A DNA stretch of 64,000 nt from Kutzneria sp. CA-103260. GTDB taxonomy: Bacteria; Actinomycetota; Actinomycetes; Mycobacteriales; Pseudonocardiaceae. The stretch's first letter is position 1. The number at the start of each line of letters is the position of its first letter. The DNA is taken from the NCBI RefSeq assembly GCF_018263855.1, contig NZ_CP073318.1, forward strand, positions 9,486,001-9,550,000, read 5' to 3'. The notes under the pieces were generated by a model. That model did no database searches, had not been told where the DNA came from, and saw only the letters and a list, made by a program, of their open reading frames with translations. The position numbers and the translations under genes are program-made. Shown here piece after piece: positions 43,551 through 52,232 of this stretch.

Positions 43551-44860
43551 GCCAGCCTCAGTGCGGTGGGGTAGTCGACGATTCGGGAGCCGGGATGCGA
43601 ACTGACGTAGGACCGGGCCTCGGACTCGACGTCGAACGGATGAAGTCCGTTGCCATACACCCAATACGACTTGTCGGCGAACCAGCGTGTGCCGGTGTCG
43701 GCGTCATCCACGTAGGCGGCGCGGACCTGCTTGCCGCTGTCACGGACCAACCGCAGCAAGGCATCCGGCGACGGCGCGGTGACAGTGGCCGAGGCGCCGG
43801 CGAACCACACCTCGCCGGCGTTGGACGGCCGGTGCACCTCGGAAACCGGCAACGCGGACAGCGGCTTGGTGTCCACGAAGGAGGACAGATCGAGCCCCTT
43901 GATGCCGCCGATCGAACGCAGGTAGGGAATGTCCTTCTGTAGTGCTGACAGGAGATCCGGCCGTAGGGTGGGATCGAAGGTGACCAGACCGTTGGGCCCG
44001 TTGTAGAGGTACACGACCTCCGGTGCGAGCCCGGTCGCGGCGGCGACCTTCCACGCCGCCTCCATGGGATGTGCGTTCAAGAACGCCGTGGCGTCCAACT
44101 GGGCCTGTAGAAACGCCTGCACCACATCGGGATCCGCCGCGGCGAACTTCTGCCGCACCACAACTCCGTGCCAGGTCGGCAGATTCAGCGCGGCCCCGTC
44201 GTACAGCAGCCGCGCCTGGCCGGCGAACACCAGCTGCCCCGGCCACGCCACGAACTGCCCCAGCGCGTCCACCGCCCCGGCCCGCAGCGCCGACGCCCCG
44301 ACCGCCGGATCCTGGTTGACCATCTGCACGTCGCTGTCGGGATCGATGCCCAAGGCCGAAAGGGCTCGCACTGTCGTGCCGTTGCCGGCCGACCCGATGC
44401 TGGACGAGATCCGTTTGCCGCGCAGGTCGGACAACGACCTGGCCGGCGACGACGGCGGGACGACGACCATGTTCAGGGCCCCGCGCAGGTTGTAGCCGGT
44501 GGCCGAGATCAACGCGGTCCGCCCGTCGCCGAACTCCTGGGTCCGGGAGGCGTTGATCAAAAGCGGAAAATCGCCCATGGAGCCGATGTCGATCTTCCCG
44601 GCGACCATCTGGGCGGTGATCGGCGCGCCGGTGGAGTAGTCCTGCCAGTCGACCCGGTACGTCTTGCCGGTTCGACGACCGAGGGCGGCCAGCCGCTGCT
44701 CCAGATAGCCCTGGGCCCGCAGCAGCGTCCCGGCGGTGACGGTGTTGATGGTCTTGGACTGGTAGCCGACGACCACCGTGACCACGTTCGACGTCGCCCC
44801 GGAAGCCGCCGAGCAGCCGGTGAGAAGAGCCAGCAGCAGCGCCGGCCAGGCCCGTCTCAT
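43547..44860 (-). CDS. Substrate-binding lipoprotein with NosL-like tail
   Basis: The 437-residue protein has a lipoprotein signal with lipobox LLTGC (Cys16). A periplasmic-binding fold of the NMT1/SsuA type follows (VVVGYQSKTINTVTAGTLL, KIDIGSMGDFPLLIN, GKRISSSIGSAGNGTTVRAL). The last 85 or so residues, containing WFADKSYWVYG and HPFDVESEARSYVSSHPGSR, resemble NosL, the copper-site accessory protein of nitrous oxide reductase. Such a tail is unusual on an ABC binding protein. It overlaps the ferredoxin and permease genes by ATGA on both sides. Confidence 0.82.
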   Translation of the reverse strand: MRRAWPALLLALLTGCSAASGATSNVVTVVVGYQSKTINTVTAGTLLRAQGYLEQRLAALGRRTGKTYRVDWQDYSTGAPITAQMVAGKIDIGSMGDFPLLINASRTQEFGDGRTALISATGYNLRGALNMVVVPPSSPARSLSDLRGKRISSSIGSAGNGTTVRALSALGIDPDSDVQMVNQDPAVGASALRAGAVDALGQFVAWPGQLVFAGQARLLYDGAALNLPTWHGVVVRQKFAAADPDVVQAFLQAQLDATAFLNAHPMEAAWKVAAATGLAPEVVYLYNGPNGLVTFDPTLRPDLLSALQKDIPYLRSIGGIKGLDLSSFVDTKPLSALPVSEVHRPSNAGEVWFAGASATVTAPSPDALLRLVRDSGKQVRAAYVDDADTGTRWFADKSYWVYGNGLHPFDVESEARSYVSSHPGSRIVDYPTALRLA

Positions 44861-45084
44861 CGGATCAGGTACGGCATGTTGACGGTGACCGCGCCGGTGG
44901 GGCAGCGCGCCGCGCACGGGCCGCAGTACCAGCACTCGTCCACATGCATGTAGGCCACGTCGGTCTCCGGGTCGATGGCCAGCGAGTCCAGCGGGCACAC
45001 GTCGACGCAGAGTCGGCAACCTTTCACGCACAGTGACTCATCGATCACGACCGGGACGTCCACCCGGTTGGGCACCAAAGCCAT
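44857..45084 (-). CDS. Ferredoxin with two [4Fe-4S] clusters, AprB-like
   Basis: The 75-residue protein has two cysteine sets: Cys19, 23, 26, 30 (CVKGCRLCVDVCP) and Cys51, 54, 57, 61 (CWYCGPCAARCP), enough for two [4Fe-4S] clusters. It probably passes electrons to or from the flavoprotein encoded at the end of the operon, in the manner of AprB with AprA. Start ATG 45084 follows GAGGGG. It is 14 bp after the GntR gene and overlaps the binding-protein gene by ATGA. Confidence 0.92.
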   Translation of the reverse strand: MALVPNRVDVPVVIDESLCVKGCRLCVDVCPLDSLAIDPETDVAYMHVDECWYCGPCAARCPTGAVTVNMPYLIR

Positions 45085-45098
45085 CGGAAACAGCCCCT

Positions 45099-45824
45099 CT
45101 ATCGGTCCAGGACGGCGCGCATGGTGAGCCGGTCCCCGCGGAACCGGATGAACTCCAGATCGACCGGGCGGCCGTCGGCCAGCCGGGTCAGCCGCTCCAC
45201 GAGCAACAGCGCCCCGCCGCGCGGCAGGTCCAGCACGGCGGCCACGTGCGGGTCGGCGTTGACGGCCTCCATGCCGATCTCGGCCCGGCCCAGCGGCTGT
45301 CCGCAGATGCGCTCCAGCAGCGTGAAGACGTCGTTGTGGACGAGGTCCTCGGCCAGCAGCGGCTCGCCCACGTCGGCCGGCAGATAGGTGAGGTCCAGCG
45401 ACAGCGGCAGGCCGTTGAGCCGGCGCAGCCGCTCGACGCAAACGATTGCGGCCCCGGCCTTCAGACCCAGCCGGTCGGCGATCACGCCGGTGGCGGCCAG
45501 CACTCCCGAGGTCCGCACCTCGTTGCTGACCTCGCCGTGCTCGTGCAGCGTCTCGGCCAGCCCCATCAGCCGGTTCAGCCCGTGCGGGTACTTGCGGGCC
45601 ACCACCACCGTGCCGATGCCCGGCGACCGCTCGATCAGCCCGTCGGCCCGCAGCAGCTCCAGCGCCTCCCGCACGGCGTTGCGGGTGGCGTCGAACTCCC
45701 GGCCGAGAAGTCGCTCGTCGGGCAGCACGCCGTCCGTGAAGTCGCCGTCGAGCACCTGCCGGCGCAGCGCGTCGGCGATCTGCCTCGCCCGGTCCGCCCG
45801 GGGCCGTCGCGGTTGCGGGTCCAT
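45099..45824 (-). CDS. GntR-family regulator, UTRA type
   Basis: The 241-residue protein has an N-terminal GntR winged helix (about residues 12-80: RQIADALRRQVLDGDFTDGVLPDERLLGREFDATRNAVREALELL) and a C-terminal UTRA effector domain of the HutC group. It is the first gene of the transport/redox operon and probably represses it until the substrate, or a product, is present. Start ATG 45824; the frame is open further but the upstream part is not conserved in character. No clear operator was identified in the 315-bp gap before the next divergent gene. Confidence 0.9.
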   Translation of the reverse strand: MDPQPRRPRADRARQIADALRRQVLDGDFTDGVLPDERLLGREFDATRNAVREALELLRADGLIERSPGIGTVVVARKYPHGLNRLMGLAETLHEHGEVSNEVRTSGVLAATGVIADRLGLKAGAAIVCVERLRRLNGLPLSLDLTYLPADVGEPLLAEDLVHNDVFTLLERICGQPLGRAEIGMEAVNADPHVAAVLDLPRGGALLLVERLTRLADGRPVDLEFIRFRGDRLTMRAVLDR

Positions 45825-46139
45825 GGCGACGAACGGTCCGGACGAGCCATTTCCGCGCGATGACGGCCATGTTTCCCCGGTGTTACGCCACCTGGTCAGG
45901 GCCCCTGGCCCAGCGCGAAGGCCGGTTTCGCCACCGAGGCCCCACGGACCCCGGTTCAGATGCTGGGATTTTCCTGTCGGGGTCCGAGGCAATGGCGCGT
46001 ACACGCCGATTCGGCCGCTGACAAGGGGGCATCGGGCAGCTCTTCATGGCATGGAGTCACCGTGAAGAGTTCGAGAAGTGGGGCCGGACACACTCGGCTA
46101 CAGGAGGGATCACGGGGGTTATCCCAAGGAGGAGCAACG
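45825..46139. other. Divergent intergenic region with one small inverted repeat
   Basis: This 315-bp gap separates the GntR operon from an orphan LuxR gene and must hold both promoters. An inverted repeat CTCTTCA-N16-TGAAGAG is at 46040-46069. A strong ribosome site AAGGAGGA stands at about 46126-46133. No coding sequence or clear GntR operator is seen. Confidence 0.4.
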
Positions 46140-46763
46140 GTGGAGCGAGTTCGGGTAGGGGTCCATGCGGGCGACCCGATCACCCTGGCCGGGGTGGCCA
46201 GTCACCTGCGCGCACGTCCCGAGTTCCAGCTGGTGGGGGAGCGCCAGTTCGGAGAGGCGGCCGTGCTCGTGGTGTGCGCCGACGTCGTCACGTCGGAGGT
46301 GATGTCGGCGCTGCGGAGGTTCACCGAGAATTCCGCGGCCCGGTGCGTGCTGGTGACCAACGAGCTGCGCCAGGCCGATCTGCTCGCCGCTGTGGAGTGT
46401 CGGGTGGTGAGTGTGCTGCCGCGGGCGGACGCCACGGGCGACCGTCTGGCCAGCGCGGTGGTCGCCGCGGCGAGGGGCCGCGGCGACCTCCCGCCGGACC
46501 TGCTGGGCGAGCTGCTCTCGCAGGTGGAGCGGTTGCAGCGGGACGTGCTCGGCCCGCGCGGCCTGACCACGTCGGGGCTGGCCCCGCGCGAGGTGGACGT
46601 GCTGCGGCTGATGGCCGAGGGCTGGGACACCGCGGAGATCGCGGAGAAGCTGTCCTACTCGGAGCGCACCGTGAAGAATGTCGTGTATGCGGTGATGAGC
46701 CGGCTCGGCCTGCGCAACCGTCCGCACGCGGTCGCCTACGCCCTGCGAGCTGGGGTTATCTAG
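46140..46763 (+). CDS. Orphan LuxR-type regulator with pseudo-receiver
   Basis: The 207-residue protein has an N-terminal receiver-like domain that lacks the paired acidic residues of a normal phospho-receiver (VHAGDPITLAG in place of DDH) and a C-terminal LuxR helix-turn-helix (LAPREVDVLRLMAEGWDTAE, SYSERTVKNVVYAVMSRLG). It is a paralogue of the gene at 60750 of identical length; the DNA-binding parts differ at only a handful of positions. No histidine kinase is adjacent. Start GTG 46140 follows AAGGAGGA. Each paralogue lies near a BTAD regulator. Confidence 0.88.
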   Translation: MERVRVGVHAGDPITLAGVASHLRARPEFQLVGERQFGEAAVLVVCADVVTSEVMSALRRFTENSAARCVLVTNELRQADLLAAVECRVVSVLPRADATGDRLASAVVAAARGRGDLPPDLLGELLSQVERLQRDVLGPRGLTTSGLAPREVDVLRLMAEGWDTAEIAEKLSYSERTVKNVVYAVMSRLGLRNRPHAVAYALRAGVI

Positions 46764-46840
46764 GGGCGCGGCTTGGGCCGATCGTGGGCACCTGATCACG
46801 ATGTTTGGCCCTCGGCCGGTGCGGCGGCCACAATCGCACC

Positions 46841-49834
46841 GTGCCGAGTACCTCGACCACGAGCGAGCCCCTGCGGTTCACCCTGCTCGGACCGGTCCGG
46901 GTGTGGCGTGGTGAGCGTGAGCTGACCCTGGGGCCACCGCAGCGCAAGGCCATCCTGGCGACCCTGCTGTTGCGGGCCGACCAGGTGGTCACGGCGTCCG
47001 AACTGGTCGACGCGGTCTGGGGCGACACGGCCCCGGCGAGTGTGCATGGGGTCGTGCAGACGCACGTGTCGATGCTCAGGAGCGTGCTGGAACCGGAGCG
47101 GCCCCGCCGCGGCCAGGCCAGCGTGCTGCGCTCGGTCGGCAACGGCTACTCGCTGGCCGTCGGCGCCGCCGGCTACGACCTGCGTGAGTTCGAGAAGACG
47201 CTGGAGCAGGCCCGGCAGCACCGCGAGGAGGGCAACGCCCGAGACGCGGTCGAGTGGTACGCCAAGGCGCTGGCCATGTGGCAGGGCGAGCCGCTGTCGG
47301 CCATCCCGGGCCCGGGCGCGGTCATCGAGCGGGCCCGGCTGGGCGAGATCCTGCTGGGGGTGCAGGAGGAGCGCCTGGAGCTGATGGTGGCGCTGGGCCG
47401 GCACACCGCCGCCGTGACCGAGTTAGCCGCGCTGACCTCGGCCTACCCGGTCCGCGAACGTTTGCGGGCGCTGCACATGAAGGCGCTTTCCCGCTCCGGC
47501 CGCCGGGCCGACGCGCTCCAGGTCTACACCGACACCCGCCGGGTGATGGTGGACGAGCTGGGCATCGAGCCCGGCTCCGAGCTGCGGGACCTGCACCACC
47601 GACTGCTGGCCGTGGACGAGCCGCCGCCGGCGCCGCAGGCCCAGCCGACCGCGCCACCGCCGCCGGTGCAGCCGAGCCGGCGGCCGATCGTGCCCTTCAT
47701 GGACGAGCCGCTGCCGGCCCCCGTGTCGCCCGCGCAGCTGCCGGCCGACGTCGCCGACTTCACGGGCCGCACCGCGCTCGTGAAGAGGCTCACGGCGATG
47801 CTGACGCCGCGTACGCACCGCACCGCGCCGCCACGGGCGTTGGTGGCCGGCATCGGCGGCGTGGGGAAGACGGCGCTGGCCGTGCACGCGGCGCACCAGG
47901 TGCGCCAGCACTACCCCGACGGCCAGCTCTACGTGGACCTGCGCGGCGCCGGCCCGGACGCCGCCGACCCGCTCAACGTGCTCAGCGCGTTCCTGCGCGC
48001 CTTCGGCGTGTCCCCGAACTCCACGCCGGCCGACCTGGACGAGCGGGCCGCGATGTACCGCTCCGTGCTGGCCTCGCGACGTGTGCTGGTGGTGCTGGAC
48101 GACGCCGCCGACGCGGCCCAGATCCAGCCGCTGCTGCCCGGCTCGGCGACCTGTGCGGTGCTGGTCACCAGCCGCCGCCGGCTGCCCGAGATGCAGTGGG
48201 ACGAGCAGGCCGAGCTGGAGGGCATGTCCCGTGAAGAGGCCCTGACCCTGTTCACCCGCACCATCGGCGCGGAGCGCTCGGGCAAGGAACCCGAGGCCGT
48301 GGCCGAGGTGGTGGACGCCTGCGGCCGGCTGCCGCTGGCCCTGCGCATCACCGCGGCCAAGCTGGTCGACCGCCCCCAGTGGACGGTCCGCTCGCTGGCC
48401 GACAAGCTCGCCAGGGAGAGGGGACGGCTGTCGGAGTTACGGGTGGGCAGCCTCGAGGTCGAGGCCACGTTTCACCTGGGCTACGGACAGCTCGACGCCG
48501 CCTCGGCCCGCACCTTCCGGCTGATGTCGCTGCCGGATGGCCCCGGCCTGTCGCTGCCGGCGGCCGCCGCACTGGTCGGCGAGCCCGAGCCGAGCGCGGA
48601 GCCGGTGGTGGAGCACTTGGTGGACCTGAACATGGTGGCCAGCCCCGCCCCCGAGCGCTACGCGTACCACGACCTGCTGCGGCTGTTCGCCCGGCAGCGG
48701 GCCGCGCAGAGCGACAGCAAGCAGGACCGGATCGACGCCATGGTCCGGCTCGGCGACCACTACCTGGGCACCGCGGCCGTCGCGGGCTGGCTGATCCAGG
48801 CCCCGTCGTGGTCGCGGGAGCGGTTCTGGCAGCGGCCCTACCTCGGCGGCGTCGACCTGCCCGACCTGAAGTCCGCCTTCGCCTGGTTCGACGACCAGCA
48901 GCCGGCGTTGCTGGCCTCGGCCCGGCAGTTCCTCACCGACCCGGACCTGCCGTCGGACTACGTCGTCGACCTGATCACGTTCCTGGAGCTGTTCCTGGCC
49001 AACGGCACGCACTTCGGCGAGATCGGGCAGATCGGCGAGCTGGCCGTGCGGGACGCGGAGCGGACCGGCGACGCGCGGGTGGAGGCCTGGGGTCGACGTA
49101 AAGTCGGCGAGGCGCACCTGCGGCGGTTCGAGTACCCGGCCGCGCAGGACCAGCTGACCAGGTCGATCGCCGCGGCCGAAAAGGCCGGCGACACCGGCGC
49201 GCTGGCCACGGCGATGGATCTGTTGGGCAGCGTGGAGTTCCGGATGGGCAACCCCGAGCAGTCCTTGGCCCATCTGGAGCAGGCCCTTGCGGTGGCTCAC
49301 GACGCCGGCGACGTGGTGCGCGAGGCATACGTGCTGGGCACGATCGGCCGCACCCAGTCCGAACGCGGCGAGTTCGAGCTGGCCGTGGCTGCCTGCGAGC
49401 AGAGCCGTGGGCTGCACGAGCAGCTGGGCAACGAGACCGGCCTGGCCCGCACGCTGTTCATGATGGGCCTGGTCTACCAGCGGTTCCGCCGGCTGGTGGA
49501 GTCGATCGACCCGCTGGAGGAGTCGCTGGCGGTCTGCCTGGGCATTGGCCAGAACTTCGGCGAGGGCCACAACCTGGTCATGCTGTCCAGGGGCTATCTG
49601 GCTGACGGGCGGGCCGAGCAGGCCGCGGCCGCCGCGTCCCGGGCCCGCGAGCTCGGCGAGGCCATCGGCGACGCCCACATGCACGCGATGGCCGTGGCCG
49701 AACTGGGCAAAGCCCTGCACGCGCTGGGCAAGCACGAGCTCGGCGACGAGCACCTGCACAGCGCGCAGACCCTGCTGACGGAGTTGAACTCGCCACAGGC
49801 CGCGGCGGTTTCTGCCCTCCTGAACAAGAAGTGA
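46841..49834 (+). CDS. SARP/AfsR-like regulator: BTAD, NB-ARC and TPR domains
   Basis: The 997-residue protein begins with an OmpR-type DNA-binding domain (residues about 10-95, LRFTLLGPVRVWRGERELTLG), then the bacterial transcriptional activation domain (about 100-245), a proline-rich linker, an NB-ARC ATPase with P-loop GIGGVGKTALAVH (about 340) and kinase-2 VLVVLDDAADA, and C-terminal TPR repeats. It is a STAND-type regulator like AfsR. Such regulators often control secondary metabolism, but no biosynthetic cluster lies in this window. Start GTG 46841. Confidence 0.92.
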   Translation: MPSTSTTSEPLRFTLLGPVRVWRGERELTLGPPQRKAILATLLLRADQVVTASELVDAVWGDTAPASVHGVVQTHVSMLRSVLEPERPRRGQASVLRSVGNGYSLAVGAAGYDLREFEKTLEQARQHREEGNARDAVEWYAKALAMWQGEPLSAIPGPGAVIERARLGEILLGVQEERLELMVALGRHTAAVTELAALTSAYPVRERLRALHMKALSRSGRRADALQVYTDTRRVMVDELGIEPGSELRDLHHRLLAVDEPPPAPQAQPTAPPPPVQPSRRPIVPFMDEPLPAPVSPAQLPADVADFTGRTALVKRLTAMLTPRTHRTAPPRALVAGIGGVGKTALAVHAAHQVRQHYPDGQLYVDLRGAGPDAADPLNVLSAFLRAFGVSPNSTPADLDERAAMYRSVLASRRVLVVLDDAADAAQIQPLLPGSATCAVLVTSRRRLPEMQWDEQAELEGMSREEALTLFTRTIGAERSGKEPEAVAEVVDACGRLPLALRITAAKLVDRPQWTVRSLADKLARERGRLSELRVGSLEVEATFHLGYGQLDAASARTFRLMSLPDGPGLSLPAAAALVGEPEPSAEPVVEHLVDLNMVASPAPERYAYHDLLRLFARQRAAQSDSKQDRIDAMVRLGDHYLGTAAVAGWLIQAPSWSRERFWQRPYLGGVDLPDLKSAFAWFDDQQPALLASARQFLTDPDLPSDYVVDLITFLELFLANGTHFGEIGQIGELAVRDAERTGDARVEAWGRRKVGEAHLRRFEYPAAQDQLTRSIAAAEKAGDTGALATAMDLLGSVEFRMGNPEQSLAHLEQALAVAHDAGDVVREAYVLGTIGRTQSERGEFELAVAACEQSRGLHEQLGNETGLARTLFMMGLVYQRFRRLVESIDPLEESLAVCLGIGQNFGEGHNLVMLSRGYLADGRAEQAAAAASRARELGEAIGDAHMHAMAVAELGKALHALGKHELGDEHLHSAQTLLTELNSPQAAAVSALLNKK

Positions 49835-49874
49835 CGTACCGCAAGCCACCCAATGGGGTGCCAGATTCCTTCGG

Positions 49875-52232
49875 ATGCGGCAGTGTGACGGTGTGCCGAT
49901 CAGCGACGGGCCCGATGCGGGGGACGAGGTCATCGAGTTCGACTGCCGTCAGGTAGGCCACGCGCTGGTCGTGTGCTCCCCGAACGGGGCCAGCAAAGCG
50001 GCGCGGGTGCTGGCCAACGCCCTGCCGGCCGACCCCGACCACACCGTTGTCGTCGCCGACTTCCCGCCTGACTCCGGCCCCGAGGTGTGGACCGCGCTGG
50101 TGGCCGCGCTGCGCAAGCGCGGACCGATCCGGCTGGCGGTGTCCCGGGCCGGCAGCGGCGACCTGGGCTCCCCCGCACAGTGGCTGGCCGATCAACTCAA
50201 GGTCGAGGTCGTGGCGCCGGACGGGGTGCTGCTGCCGGTGCCCGGCGGCTCCGCCTTCGTGATCGACTCGCACGGCGCCGGCTGCTGGTACCGCTTCCGG
50301 CCGGGACATCCGCCGGACCCGATGGGCAGCCGGTTCCCGGCCCCGGAGTGGGAGCCGATGACCCCGGGCAAGCCGTGGGCTTCCGGCCGGGTCGGTGTCG
50401 CGGAGCCGATCCCGGCCGGGCTGTGGATGCACGCCATGCCGTCGGTCACCGACGGCCCGAGCCGGGAGCACGCCCGGCCGGTGTTCGCACTGCCGTGTCG
50501 GCCCGAGGTGCTGACCATCGTGCTCGGCGGGCCGGACGAGCGGCCGGTGCCGCCGGAGGAGATCCGGGCGCTGCTGACCGCGCTGCCGATGCCGGCGCGG
50601 ACCAAGGTGCGGATCGCCCCGTACGGCGTCACGCCGCTGGGCACGGCCTACGCCAGCGAGCCGATCGGACAGATCATCGCCGACCTGGTCGGTGAACGGA
50701 TCGCCGTCTACTCCGGGCTGCCGGTGCTCGGCGCCGACGGTGTCGACGTCGTCGCCTACGACGCGCAGGGACAGCCGTCCTGGCGGCCGTTCACCACCGA
50801 GCTGGGCTACTGGCCTCGGACCACGCCCAACGCCATGCCGCCCAGCATCATCGAGCACCGGCCCCCGGTCGGCGGCCTGGTGGCGCTGCGGCCGGGCGTC
50901 TACCAGCTCGGCGAGGGCGCGGTGGTGGAGCTGGTCAACAGCGGCCTGTGGATCCGCGACCCGGCGGACCCGCCGCTGGACACCAACGTGCGCACGCTGC
51001 CGATGGACCCGCTGTGGGCCCGCATCACGGTCGGCGTGCCGGGTCTGCCGACCTCGCCGGAGCTGTTCGCGGCGGCCACGGAGCTGTACTCCCGCCTGGA
51101 CCCGGACACCCAGCGGGCCGTCCGGTTCGTGTTCAGCGACGCCTCGCAGCTGGTGGAGGACAAGCCGGCCGAGCCGGCCCCGTCGCCGCGGCCGCTGGCC
51201 GTGGTGGCCTCGGCCAAGACCGTGCCGCCGCCGACCATCGAGGACACCGACGTCGAGCTGGAGCCGGTGACCGATGTCGAGCTGGAGCCCTTGGTCGACG
51301 AGCCCGAGCCCGAACCCGAGGTCGAGCCCGAGGACGACGACTTCGCGCACGGCAAGCACTCCGACGACGGGCCGACCGCCATCGTGCCGCAGCATCTCGT
51401 GCAGTCGGCCGTGCCGCGCGAAGAGGAGCCGCCGGCGGAGGAGACGACCGCGGTCATCGAGGAGCACTTCGTCGATGAGGAGCGCTTCGAGGAGGTCGAC
51501 CCGGACGTCGATCTGGGTGCGCCGGAGCCGGTGCCCGAGCCGGAACCCGAGCCCGAGCCGGAACCGGAGCCGATCTGGCACCAGCGCAGCACCCAGGCCG
51601 AGCGGGACTGGGTGCGGCACACGCTGGGCGAGAACTACGAGGGGCACGCGGCCGCGGTGCTCCGGCTGATCGCCAAGCACCCCGGCCTGCGCACCCCCGA
51701 GGACGCCACGCTGGAGGCGGTGGTCACCGATCTCGTCGCGGCGCAGATGTACCTGATGGCCAGCGAGCAGATGGTCAACTCGGCCCTGCGCGCCGGCGAA
51801 CTGGGGCAGCTCATGCCGTTCGTCCGCTGCGTGGTCTCCGGGCTGCGGCGGATGCCCCCGTTCGAGGGCGCGGTGCTCTGCTACGGCAAGGAGACCCTGG
51901 ACATCGGGGATGTCTTCACGGAGAAGGCTTTCCTCAACACAGCGTCCCAATTGGACACTGAGCTGCCCGGCCCGGTGGAGTACGTGGTGTGGTCGGTGAA
52001 CGGCCGCAAGGTGGACGGCATCGGCGACGCCGTCGACCGCGTGGTTTTCCTGCCGGACACCAGATTCCGGGTCGTGTACGCCAGCAAGACCCGGCTGCTG
52101 CTGGTCGAGGACGACGTCGCCGAGCAGTCGCTTGGCCGGCTGGAGCGCGCGGTCGCGGACCGGGAGAGTATGTCCACAGTGGAGTATCCCGGCGTCCAGT
52201 CGCTGGAGTGGCCGCTAGGCTTCGGCGCGTAG
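49875..52232 (+). CDS. Large protein with acidic linker and ADP-ribosyltransferase-like C-terminus
   Basis: This 785-residue protein has no recognised N-terminal family. Residues about 1-430 look like two repeated beta/alpha modules. An acidic, Pro/Glu-rich linker (about 455-570) follows and ends in a run of EP repeats. The final 200 residues show features of the ART fold: a strand GAVLCYGKE, then DVFTEKAFLNTAS (compare F-x-S-T-S), EYVVWSVNGRKVDGI, and VVFLPDTRFRVVY. The first-motif Arg and the E-x-E pair are not evident, so catalysis is doubtful. There is no signal peptide or membrane segment. It follows a BTAD gene by 40 bp. Confidence 0.6.
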   Translation: MRQCDGVPISDGPDAGDEVIEFDCRQVGHALVVCSPNGASKAARVLANALPADPDHTVVVADFPPDSGPEVWTALVAALRKRGPIRLAVSRAGSGDLGSPAQWLADQLKVEVVAPDGVLLPVPGGSAFVIDSHGAGCWYRFRPGHPPDPMGSRFPAPEWEPMTPGKPWASGRVGVAEPIPAGLWMHAMPSVTDGPSREHARPVFALPCRPEVLTIVLGGPDERPVPPEEIRALLTALPMPARTKVRIAPYGVTPLGTAYASEPIGQIIADLVGERIAVYSGLPVLGADGVDVVAYDAQGQPSWRPFTTELGYWPRTTPNAMPPSIIEHRPPVGGLVALRPGVYQLGEGAVVELVNSGLWIRDPADPPLDTNVRTLPMDPLWARITVGVPGLPTSPELFAAATELYSRLDPDTQRAVRFVFSDASQLVEDKPAEPAPSPRPLAVVASAKTVPPPTIEDTDVELEPVTDVELEPLVDEPEPEPEVEPEDDDFAHGKHSDDGPTAIVPQHLVQSAVPREEEPPAEETTAVIEEHFVDEERFEEVDPDVDLGAPEPVPEPEPEPEPEPEPIWHQRSTQAERDWVRHTLGENYEGHAAAVLRLIAKHPGLRTPEDATLEAVVTDLVAAQMYLMASEQMVNSALRAGELGQLMPFVRCVVSGLRRMPPFEGAVLCYGKETLDIGDVFTEKAFLNTASQLDTELPGPVEYVVWSVNGRKVDGIGDAVDRVVFLPDTRFRVVYASKTRLLLVEDDVAEQSLGRLERAVADRESMSTVEYPGVQSLEWPLGFGA

